DNA of 6,182 bases from PVC group bacterium (GTDB taxonomy: Bacteria; Verrucomicrobiota; Kiritimatiellia; SS1-B-03-39; UBA6053): the NCBI GenBank assembly GCA_003565815.1, contig PXAS01000109.1, positions 1 through 6,182 of the forward strand, in the 5' to 3' direction. Both the position numbers and the translations under genes were made by a program. The notes below the pieces were generated by a model, which worked only from the letters and a program-made list of their open reading frames with translations, was not told the origin of the DNA and made no database searches. Below, piece after piece: positions 1 through 5,600 of this stretch. Position 1 is the stretch's first letter. Each line of letters starts with the position of its first letter.

Positions 1-1311
1 GATCTCCGCATCGCACTGGCCACCGCCTGCGTGCTCGGCGCCATCAGCGCCGCCACCGATCCGGCCTCGACCATGGACGTGCTTTGGGAAAACCGGGCCA
101 AAGGCATGCTGACCACCAGCATGGTCTCGGTGATCGCCTTGGACGATGCCCTGGCGCTGATCCTCTATACCCTGGGGACCGCGGCCGCGGCTCTCCTCAT
201 TGGCAGCGACAGTTCGCTGGGCGGCATGCTGGTGTATGTGGCCACGGAATTGTTCGGCAGCGTCCTCTTGGGGACAATCATCGGCTTGCTGCTGGATCAA
301 ATTCTCCGGCACAGCAAAACCCTGGAGCGCTCGTTGACCGTGATGGTGGGAAGCCTTTTGCTGATGGCGGGCATTTGCCTGACCTGGCATCTCGATGTGA
401 TTTTATGCTCCATGGCCGCCGGGGTGATCATGGTCAACCGCTCCCCGGCCCGAACCCACTCCCTTTTCAAAACCCTGCGGGAATTCGCAACCCCCATCCA
501 AGTGATGTTTTTTGTGCTGGTGGGGGCGCGTTTTCATCTTGCCGAAACCCCGGGGTGGATTTGGGGGCTGGTGGGATTTTATGTGCTTGGCAGTGTGTTG
601 GGCAAATATGCCGGGACGTGGACGGGGGCAAAACTCAGCGGCAGCCCCCCGGCGGTTCGGAATTATCTGGGCCTGGGATTGTTTGCCCAAGGCGGGGTTG
701 CGGTGGGCCTTTCCATGATGGCCGCCCAGCATTTGTCCGGGATCGAAGTCCGCGGCGGCATGGATCTCGGCACGGTCATCGTCACCACCATCACCGCCAC
801 CACCCTGATCATGCAGGTTTTGGGACCTCCCTGCACGAAATTCGCATTGCTGCGCGCGGACGAAGCGGGCCGGAACATTACCGAAGATGACATGATCGCG
901 GAACTGTGTGTCGGCGATCTGCTGAAACGGGATGTCATGTCCATCCCGGAGTCCATGCGATTGGCGGATGTTTTCCAAGTCCTCAAGGAAAACAATCAAT
1001 TGGCCTTTCCCATTGTCGACGCGAGCGAAGTTTGCATCGGGGTGATCTCCCTGGAATCCCTGCGCGAATTGTTTGCCGAGCAGGAAATTTGGGACTGGAT
1101 GATCGCCGGGGACGTGATGGTTCCGGTCGTGGACTTGCTCACCCCCGCCCTGCCCCTCTCGGAAGCCATCGCCCGCATGCGGCAAATCGACGCCGAACAA
1201 AGCATCGTTCGGGACCCCGAAAGTTTCAAGCCCCTCGGACTGTTCGATCTCCGTCAGGTCCACCGGGAAGTGACCCGCAGGCTCATGGCGCGGCAGGGCG
1301 TGAGTTCCTAA
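1..1311 (+). CDS. Cation:proton antiporter with C-terminal CBS domain pair (5' end outside window)
   Basis: Reading frame 1 is open from the first base to the TAA at 1309-1311, giving 436 visible residues; the true start lies upstream, so the GTG at 31 is internal. The first ~285 residues are hydrophobic with several membrane helices and match the C-terminal part of the CPA Na+(K+)/H+ exchanger fold. An ATDPAST motif (18-24) is followed by ALDDALALI (46-54), whose Asp48-Asp49 sit where exchangers carry their ion-binding acidic pair; a double Asp is typical of electrogenic members. PIQVMFFVLVGA (165-176) and GLGLFAQGGVAVGL (224-237) resemble later conserved helices. Residues ~302-428 form a cytoplasmic tandem CBS module (GDLLKRDVMSIPESM, then a more divergent second repeat), a domain that usually binds adenine nucleotides and regulates transport. 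Inner-membrane protein. Ion specificity cannot be read from the sequence, and the N-terminal half is not visible. Confidence 0.88.
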   Translation, partial: DLRIALATACVLGAISAATDPASTMDVLWENRAKGMLTTSMVSVIALDDALALILYTLGTAAAALLIGSDSSLGGMLVYVATELFGSVLLGTIIGLLLDQILRHSKTLERSLTVMVGSLLLMAGICLTWHLDVILCSMAAGVIMVNRSPARTHSLFKTLREFATPIQVMFFVLVGARFHLAETPGWIWGLVGFYVLGSVLGKYAGTWTGAKLSGSPPAVRNYLGLGLFAQGGVAVGLSMMAAQHLSGIEVRGGMDLGTVIVTTITATTLIMQVLGPPCTKFALLRADEAGRNITEDDMIAELCVGDLLKRDVMSIPESMRLADVFQVLKENNQLAFPIVDASEVCIGVISLESLRELFAEQEIWDWMIAGDVMVPVVDLLTPALPLSEAIARMRQIDAEQSIVRDPESFKPLGLFDLRQVHREVTRRLMARQGVSS

Positions 1312-1353
1312 CACAGATTTCATCCGCAACCGAAGAGAATGCAGGTGAAGAGG

Positions 1354-1386
1354 GAACCCCGCGAATGGCCTTGCCGTCCCGCGAAT
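1354..1386 (-). repeat. Repeat copy A (left arm of inverted pair A/A')
   Basis: The 33-base arm is the reverse complement of 1465-1497 at 31 of 33 positions, the only mismatches being two adjacent bases near its middle. It contains CCCGCGAATGG twice (1358-1368 and 1378-1388) at a 20-base period, the second copy running two bases past the arm. The pair could form a long stem with a 78-base loop. Confidence 0.85.
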
Positions 1387-1406
1387 GGAAGAAGAGTAAA
1401 ACTACT

Positions 1407-1433
1407 TGCGGATGCTTCGCCGGACTGCGGATC
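1407..1433 (-). repeat. Repeat copy B (left arm of inverted pair B/B')
   Basis: The 27-base arm is the reverse complement of 1512-1538 at 25 of 27 positions, with two adjacent mismatches. It contains TGCGGAT twice (1407-1413 and 1426-1432) at a 19-base period. It lies inside the loop of the A/A' pair, so the two pairs interleave rather than nest. Confidence 0.85.
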
Positions 1434-1464
1434 ATCGTCGGAATTCTACAAGAAACTACAAATG

Positions 1465-1497
1465 ATTCGCGGGACGGCATAGCCATTCGCGGGGTTC
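1465..1497 (+). repeat. Repeat copy A' (right arm of inverted pair A/A')
   Basis: This arm is the inverted partner of 1354-1386. It carries ATTCGCGGG twice (1465-1473 and 1485-1493) around a GACGGC/AGCC core. Aligned by eye with B', it shows the same plan (ATYCGCRGG, ACGGC, AGC, ATYCGCRGG), so A' and B' are divergent copies of one repeat family in the same orientation. Confidence 0.85.
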
Positions 1498-1511
1498 TCT
1501 TCCCAAAAATC

Positions 1512-1538
1512 GATCCGCAGGACGGCGAAGCATCCGCA
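1512..1538 (+). repeat. Repeat copy B' (right arm of inverted pair B/B')
   Basis: This arm is the inverted partner of 1407-1433. It carries ATCCGCAGGA twice (1513-1522 and 1532-1541) at a 19-base period around a CGGCGAAGC core. It is followed directly by TAAAAAAAA, so the repeat array ends abruptly at AT-rich DNA. Confidence 0.85.
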
Positions 1539-1542
1539 GGAT

Positions 1543-1563
1543 AAAAAAAACTTCTCCCCAAGT
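1543..1563 (-). terminator. Possible weak intrinsic terminator after the Rieske gene
   Basis: Read on the minus strand, ACTT-GGGGAG-AAGT (1563-1550) can form a short 4-bp stem directly followed by a run of T (1549-1543). It lies about 65 bases past the Rieske stop codon. The T-run is good but the stem is short and AT-rich, so termination here is uncertain; the larger repeat stems further on could do the job instead. Confidence 0.22.
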
Positions 1564-1627
1564 CATTGTAAATAAACGCGTAAAGAGAAACATACACGTT
1601 TTTTATATCATCTTCCTCTGGAAAACT

Positions 1628-1921
1628 CTAAACCGAAATTTTCGCGCGCAAGCGCCCGCGGACCTCCCGGACCGAATATTTTTTCAACCCGGGATTCCCG
1701 GGGTCCGTTTTGCCGCAGGCATCGAAGCGCCAGCCGTGCAAGGGGCACACGAATTCGGCGCTGTCTTCCTCCCAAAGCACTTCTCCGCCCTGATGTGGAC
1801 ACAAAGTGGACAGCAACACCCACTTTTTCCGCTGCCGGGTCAGGTAAAAGAACCCCGTGCCGATTTCCACCAACGCCGGAAGGCGCTCAAACATGGAAAC
1901 CGGACCCAAGTCAATTTCCAT
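1628..1921 (-). CDS. Small Rieske [2Fe-2S] ferredoxin-like protein
   Basis: The 97-residue protein is essentially a single Rieske domain. Its cluster ligands are clear: Cys41-Pro-His43 (CPHQGG) and Cys59-Pro-Leu-His62 (CPLHGW), with 15 residues between the two motifs. Two Cys and two His would bind a [2Fe-2S] cluster. No signal peptide, Tat motif or membrane anchor is visible, so it is probably cytoplasmic. Length and layout resemble stand-alone Rieske ferredoxins (BphF/NirD-like), which pass electrons to oxygenases or reductases, but no such partner gene lies nearby. The ATG at 1921 is 12 bases past the protease stop, suggesting co-transcription and perhaps translational coupling; a clear Shine-Dalgarno is not seen. 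An in-frame ATG at 1894 is possible but would remove the first beta-strand region. The electron donor and acceptor are unknown. Confidence 0.85.
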   Translation of the reverse strand: MEIDLGPVSMFERLPALVEIGTGFFYLTRQRKKWVLLSTLCPHQGGEVLWEEDSAEFVCPLHGWRFDACGKTDPGNPGLKKYSVREVRGRLRAKISV

Positions 1922-1933
1922 GGGGGGGCCGAA

Positions 1934-4141
1934 TCAGCTTTCGTGGCTTAGCACGACCAGATCGGCCAGAATCTGCAGGGTTTCCCGCAACATCAGGTCC
2001 CGTTCAGGACGAATGCGGGGGCCATTTTCAGGTTCTTCGGGTTCATCGCCATTTTCCACGGGCAACATCAGGCCCCGCTCTTGCAATCGGTCCAATTCGC
2101 GGTCGGATTTGGCCTGGGCGAGTCGTTCCTCGAAATTCAGGGAAATGTTGCGGCGTTGCACCCGTTCGGCCAGGCGGTCCACTTGTTTTTGGTAGAGCTG
2201 GAATTCTTCGTTCTCCGCCAAACGCTCTTCCGAAAGGTTGCGAAGTCCTTCATTGATTTCGCGGAGATCGCCATGAGGCATGAACCGCGCGGGTCGCACC
2301 CAGGTCCAAGGAAGCACGTTGTCCAAATATTCTTCGCCCATTTCCATGACATCCGAGGGACTGCGGATTTCGATGTCCGGGCTCACGCCCTTGAGTTGGG
2401 TGGAACGTCCGTCCACGCGATAAAAAGCGGCCGTGGTCACCTTGAGCCGCCCGAGGCCATCGTCGCGGCGGTCCAGGGGCATCATGGACTGGACAGAGCC
2501 TTTGCCGTGGGTTTTGGAATCGCCGACGATCACGGCGCGTCCGTAGTCCTGAAGCGCGGCCGCCAGAATTTCGGAGGCGGAGGCACTTTGCCGGTTCACC
2601 ATGACCACCAAGGGTTTGTCAAAAACCACCCCGCGGTTGGGGTCGTTCAAGGCGCGGACGGTTCCTTCGCCACGCACTTGGACCACGGGTCCGGCATCAA
2701 TGAAATAGCCGGTCATTTCGATGGCGTCCTGCAAACTGCCGCCGCCGTTGTTGCGCAAATCCAAAATCAACCCGTCCACGCCCTCGTCGTTCATCTCCTC
2801 CAAAAGCGCTTTCACATCCGCAGCCGAGCTGCGTCCGCCCCCTTGGAAATCCCGGTAAAAATCGGGGAGTTGAATGATGCCCACCTTGAACGTGCGGTCA
2901 TCGCGTTCCACTTCATAGACCAAGGATTTGGCCGCGTTTTCTTCCAGTTTGATTTCTTCCCGCACCAAATCAATGGTCCGCACCTCGGTGCCGGTAGGGT
3001 CGCTGGCGGGGATCACGTGCAAAACCACGGTGCTGCCGATTTCCCCGCGGATCAAGCGCACGGAGCGGTAAAGGGGCCAGAACAGGATGTCTTCGGGGGG
3101 CTCGTCGCCCTGCCCCACCGCGATGATTTTGTCCCCCGGTTGCAAACGTCCGTCCATGGCCGCGGGACCGCCTTCAATGAGCCGTTCGATCTTCGCCGTT
3201 CCTTCGTCATAGGTGAGAATGGCGCCGATTCCCGTCAGTGAGAGGCGCATGTTGATGTCGAAGTCCTCGTTGGCTCTCGGGGAGAGGTAGCTGGAATGGG
3301 TGTCATAGGCTCTGGTAAAGGCACTGAGAAACATTTGTTGCACGTATTCGGCGTCATGCCCGTTCAACACACTGATAAATTGGTCATAGCGGCGGCGAAT
3401 GCGGTCTTCGGGGGAGAGATCCAATTGGGGGGCCACCAGGGAACGCTCTTCTTCCTCCGGCGCTTCCGCGGCCATCTCAGCATCGGATTCATCGGAATCG
3501 GCGGTCTCGGCTTCATCCTCGGCCTCCGCCACCGCTTCCATTTCGGCGTCGTCTTCCGCCTTGGCTTCTTCTTCGGCGGCGGCTTCCTCTTCTTCGGCCT
3601 CCAATTCCCGCATGCGTTGGCTGACCAAGTACCCCACGTATTCATTGGTCACCTTTTTGCGCCACAGCTCATCCCATTCCTCCTTGCTCTCCGCCCAGGG
3701 CGCGTCTTTGCGACGCCACACGAATTCTTGTTCCTGATCGGTGTCAATGCCGTTTTCCAGCATATCCATCACGAATGCCACCCGGTCGGCGGCCCGTTCC
3801 CGGAAAATCCGGAAAGCCTTGAACGCGAGCGAAAGATCGCCATCCCGCAAATCCTGGTGCAAGTCGGAGGCTTCCCGGCGCAGGGCCATGATATCTTCGG
3901 CCAGAAAAATACTGCGGTCAAAATCGAGGGCGCGCAAATAGTTGTCCAGGGTTCTCCGGGCGAGGGCTTCGGTGAACGGATCATGATTCATGTGGACCCG
4001 GGGCATCATTTGCACGAGCGTCCGGGTGATGTGGGATGCGTTCGCCTCCGGTTCCAGCGGGGCGGGCGCCTCGGATTCCAAGGCGAGTGCGCTCCAAGAG
4101 AGCAGGAGGGCAGGCAGAAGAAGTTTCAGTGTGTTGATCAT
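1934..4141 (-). CDS. prc: Tail-specific (C-terminal processing) periplasmic protease, family S41A, Prc/Tsp type
   Basis: From the ATG at 4141 the protein has 735 residues; the frame stays open to a TTG at 4207. The ATG is preferred because a signal peptide starts there (hydrophobic segment 5-20, probable cleavage after Ala18-Leu-Ala20). Order: signal peptide; helical N-terminal Tsp domain (~38-180); a very acidic low-complexity insert (~178-235); PDZ domain (~296-378) with LTGIGAILTYDEG and GRLQPGDKIIAV; S41 protease core (~415-595) with DGLILDLRNNGGGS; then a Prc-type C-terminal domain (LDNVLPWTWV, 606-615). The catalytic dyad is Ser ~521 in SASASE and Lys547 in HGKGSVQ. Prc-type enzymes act in the periplasm, cutting proteins with non-polar C-termini and, in E. 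coli, the peptidoglycan hydrolase MepS. All catalytic elements look intact. The last ~60 residues are charged. No obvious Shine-Dalgarno precedes either start. It is followed closely by the Rieske gene. Confidence 0.92.
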   Translation of the reverse strand: MINTLKLLLPALLLSWSALALESEAPAPLEPEANASHITRTLVQMMPRVHMNHDPFTEALARRTLDNYLRALDFDRSIFLAEDIMALRREASDLHQDLRDGDLSLAFKAFRIFRERAADRVAFVMDMLENGIDTDQEQEFVWRRKDAPWAESKEEWDELWRKKVTNEYVGYLVSQRMRELEAEEEEAAAEEEAKAEDDAEMEAVAEAEDEAETADSDESDAEMAAEAPEEEERSLVAPQLDLSPEDRIRRRYDQFISVLNGHDAEYVQQMFLSAFTRAYDTHSSYLSPRANEDFDINMRLSLTGIGAILTYDEGTAKIERLIEGGPAAMDGRLQPGDKIIAVGQGDEPPEDILFWPLYRSVRLIRGEIGSTVVLHVIPASDPTGTEVRTIDLVREEIKLEENAAKSLVYEVERDDRTFKVGIIQLPDFYRDFQGGGRSSAADVKALLEEMNDEGVDGLILDLRNNGGGSLQDAIEMTGYFIDAGPVVQVRGEGTVRALNDPNRGVVFDKPLVVMVNRQSASASEILAAALQDYGRAVIVGDSKTHGKGSVQSMMPLDRRDDGLGRLKVTTAAFYRVDGRSTQLKGVSPDIEIRSPSDVMEMGEEYLDNVLPWTWVRPARFMPHGDLREINEGLRNLSEERLAENEEFQLYQKQVDRLAERVQRRNISLNFEERLAQAKSDRELDRLQERGLMLPVENGDEPEEPENGPRIRPERDLMLRETLQILADLVVLSHES

Positions 4142-4245
4142 ATTGAAAAAAAAGGTTTGGGGGTTGTCAAGTAGGAGAGAGACATACGAAGAAAGGCCTT
4201 CGTTCAAGCTGAAAATCAGGAATTGTGAAAAACAATCGCCTCAAA

Positions 4246-4268
4246 CCGGAAAAAGTCCACTTTTTCGG
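4246..4268 (-). terminator. Possible hairpin after the glycosyltransferase gene
   Basis: On the minus strand, CCGAAAAAG-tgga-CTTTTTCCGG can fold into a roughly 9-bp stem with one bulged C, about 35 bases past the glycosyltransferase stop. Only TTT follows, so it is not a textbook intrinsic terminator. It lies in the 161-base gap before the protease gene, where a terminator and a promoter would be expected. I found no convincing -35/-10 pair there. Confidence 0.3.
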
Positions 4269-4302
4269 CCCCTGAAAAGCGGATTTTCCACGTGCGCGGT
4301 CC

Positions 4303-5553
4303 TCAGGCGCGGGGCGGACGGGGCATTGCGCGCAAGCGGCGGTTGAGTTTTCGGGTGCGCCGAGACTTGTGGGCCGCCACGGTTTGCTGATAATGGGTCG
4401 TCAACTGAAGCACCACGTTTTCAATATGGTTGTCCCGGGCCAGGGCGAAGCAATTTTCATGGCAAATTTGCCACAAATTCGCGTCGTCCAGCAAACGGAG
4501 CATGGCATGGGCCATGGCATGGGCATCCCCCGGCGGAAACAAAAGACCGGTTTTTTCGTGTCGAACCAATTCGGGAATGCCCTTGGCCTCCGCCCCCACC
4601 ACGGGCACCCCCATGGACATGGCTTCCAGCAAGCTCACGGGCTGGTTTTCCGAAGTGCTCGGGGTCACGAAAATTCGTGACACCCTGGGGAGATTTTCGG
4701 ACATGAGTTGCCGATGGGGAATCTTTCCCGTAAAAACCGTGTTTCCGGAAATGCCGAGCTTTCGCGACAAGCTTTCCAACTCCGTCCGCGTGGGGCCGTC
4801 CCCCACAAGCAATAACTGGGCATCGGAACGATCCCGCAACACTTCCTGAAACGCCTGCAGAAGCACCGGCAGGCATTTTTCCCCAGACAATCGTCCGATA
4901 TAGGAAAAAGTGGGGCCCGAGAGACCCATTTCCATGCGCTTGCGGTTGATGGCTTCCTCGGAACACAGGGGCGTGGCCGGAATCCCGTTGGACATCAGAT
5001 GGGGCGTCCGGTCGATCCCGCGCGTGGACAACTGCTCGATGACGCTGCGGCTGGGAGACAAGACCCGGTCACAATGGTTGTAAAAAAAGACCGAATACCG
5101 CCACATCATGTTTTGGGTCAACCGGTGATTCGGCAAATGGAATTGCTTCAGATACTCCGGTTCGGCGAAAAAAGTATGGAAAGTGCCGACGAGCGGTTTT
5201 CTGAGCATTTTCGCCATCATCACCCCTTCCCATCCACAGCCCCATTCCGTATGCACATGCAGGACGTCGGGCCTGAATTTCCGCAGCACCGGCAGGGTCG
5301 GCGCGAACATCGGCAGGGCGATGTGCAGTCCCGGTTGCCGGTTGCTGGGCAGACTGATGAGAATATCCCGAATTTTCGCATGCAATTCCCCGCTGCGCTC
5401 CAAGTGTTTTTTGCCGCTGGCGCCGAAGGCCTTGGGACGAAAAATCATCACTTCGTTTCCCTGACGGCACAATTCGTTGGCCTGATTGATGACCGCGGAG
5501 CAGACCCCGGAGACATGCGGCAAAAAACTGTCTGTGAAGATGGCAATGTTCAT
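4303..5553 (-). CDS. GT4-family glycosyltransferase, probable lipid or envelope glycosyltransferase
   Basis: The 416-residue protein has the GT-B fold of retaining family-4 enzymes. The N-terminal Rossmann half begins MNIAIFTDSFLPHVSGV, followed by PDVLHVHTEWG (95-105) and GTFHTFF (123-129). The C-terminal donor-binding half has YIGRLSGEKC (218-227, with Arg221 and Lys226), LLLVGDGP (247-254) and the EX7E motif Glu302-Glu310 in ENQPVSLLEAMSMGVPVVG. The N-terminal pattern resembles diacylglycerol glucosyltransferases, SqdX and related mannosyltransferases, so a glycolipid acceptor is plausible; donor and acceptor cannot be fixed from sequence. There is no membrane helix; a basic C-terminal tail (397-416, rich in Arg) could aid membrane contact. 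The ATG at 5553 is preferred over a TTG at 5604 because it starts exactly at the first beta strand and has AGGA 10 bases upstream. It follows the PhoU-domain gene by 47 bases, probably in one operon. Confidence 0.9.
   Translation of the reverse strand: MNIAIFTDSFLPHVSGVCSAVINQANELCRQGNEVMIFRPKAFGASGKKHLERSGELHAKIRDILISLPSNRQPGLHIALPMFAPTLPVLRKFRPDVLHVHTEWGCGWEGVMMAKMLRKPLVGTFHTFFAEPEYLKQFHLPNHRLTQNMMWRYSVFFYNHCDRVLSPSRSVIEQLSTRGIDRTPHLMSNGIPATPLCSEEAINRKRMEMGLSGPTFSYIGRLSGEKCLPVLLQAFQEVLRDRSDAQLLLVGDGPTRTELESLSRKLGISGNTVFTGKIPHRQLMSENLPRVSRIFVTPSTSENQPVSLLEAMSMGVPVVGAEAKGIPELVRHEKTGLLFPPGDAHAMAHAMLRLLDDANLWQICHENCFALARDNHIENVVLQLTTHYQQTVAAHKSRRTRKLNRRLRAMPRPPRA
4501..4524 (-). repeat. Perfect 12-bp tandem duplication inside the glycosyltransferase gene
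   Basis: CATGGCATGGGC occurs twice in a row on the plus strand. Read in the gene, it encodes the in-frame repeat AHAM-AHAM at residues 344-351, in the last helical part of the GT-B fold. The copies are identical at the DNA level, which suggests a recent slippage duplication. The frame is kept, so function is probably not lost. Confidence 0.8.
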
Positions 5554-5600
5554 TTGCCACGCATCCTGTGGATTTTTCCGGGACAGGCAAGCGAAAAAAA

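Larger units (their letters stand above)
1312..1627. other. Non-coding convergent intergenic region with interleaved inverted repeats
   Basis: This 316-base gap lies between the 3' ends of the antiporter (plus) and the Rieske gene (minus). I see no convincing gene in it. Small frames cross it on both strands, but their predicted peptides simply translate the repeats. It contains four related repeat copies (A 1354-1386, B 1407-1433, A' 1465-1497, B' 1512-1538), then an AT-rich stretch (1541-1627) with an A8 run and a T6 run. Since it receives transcripts from both sides, the repeats may form a bidirectional transcription stop or RNA-stabilising structure; that role is inferred from position and pairing potential only. 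Confidence 0.8.

Noticed and set aside
403..1329. 308-codon minus-strand frame opposite the antiporter
   Set aside because: It is antisense to a clear membrane transporter. Its product is His/Gly/Gln-rich with no recognisable domain, as expected from mirrored G+C-rich codons.
1354..1541. CRISPR array
   Set aside because: The copies are in opposite orientations, only four in number, and the spacers differ in length (20, 31 and 14 bases); there are no cas genes.
906..1544. 212-codon plus-strand frame overlapping the antiporter and the repeats
   Set aside because: The first two thirds are out of frame with the CBS domains and the rest is repeat sequence; there is no independent coding support.
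1283..1597. 104-codon minus-strand frame across the intergenic repeats
   Set aside because: The peptide translates the inverted repeats (related phrases such as RDGKAIRG and PRMAMPSRE recur) and overlaps the antiporter end. I regard it as a spurious gene.
2081..3241. 386-codon plus-strand frame opposite the protease
   Set aside because: It lies wholly antisense to the protease PDZ and catalytic core, whose motifs are intact. The composition is typical of a mirror frame.
4142..4170. Perfect TTGACA (minus strand, 4170-4165) just upstream of the protease ATG as a promoter -35 box
   Set aside because: A -10 at the usual 17-base spacing would be the poor TTCAAT at 4147-4142, placing the transcript start inside the signal-peptide codons.
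3296..4174. 292-codon plus-strand frame opposite the protease N-terminus
   Set aside because: Its Gly/Phe-rich stretch is just the antisense reading of the Glu/Ala-rich insert; there is no domain and no good start.
4142..4207. TTG start at 4207 for the protease (22 extra residues)
   Set aside because: The extension would precede the signal peptide with a long polar stretch and has no ribosome binding site. The ATG at 4141 gives a normal signal peptide.
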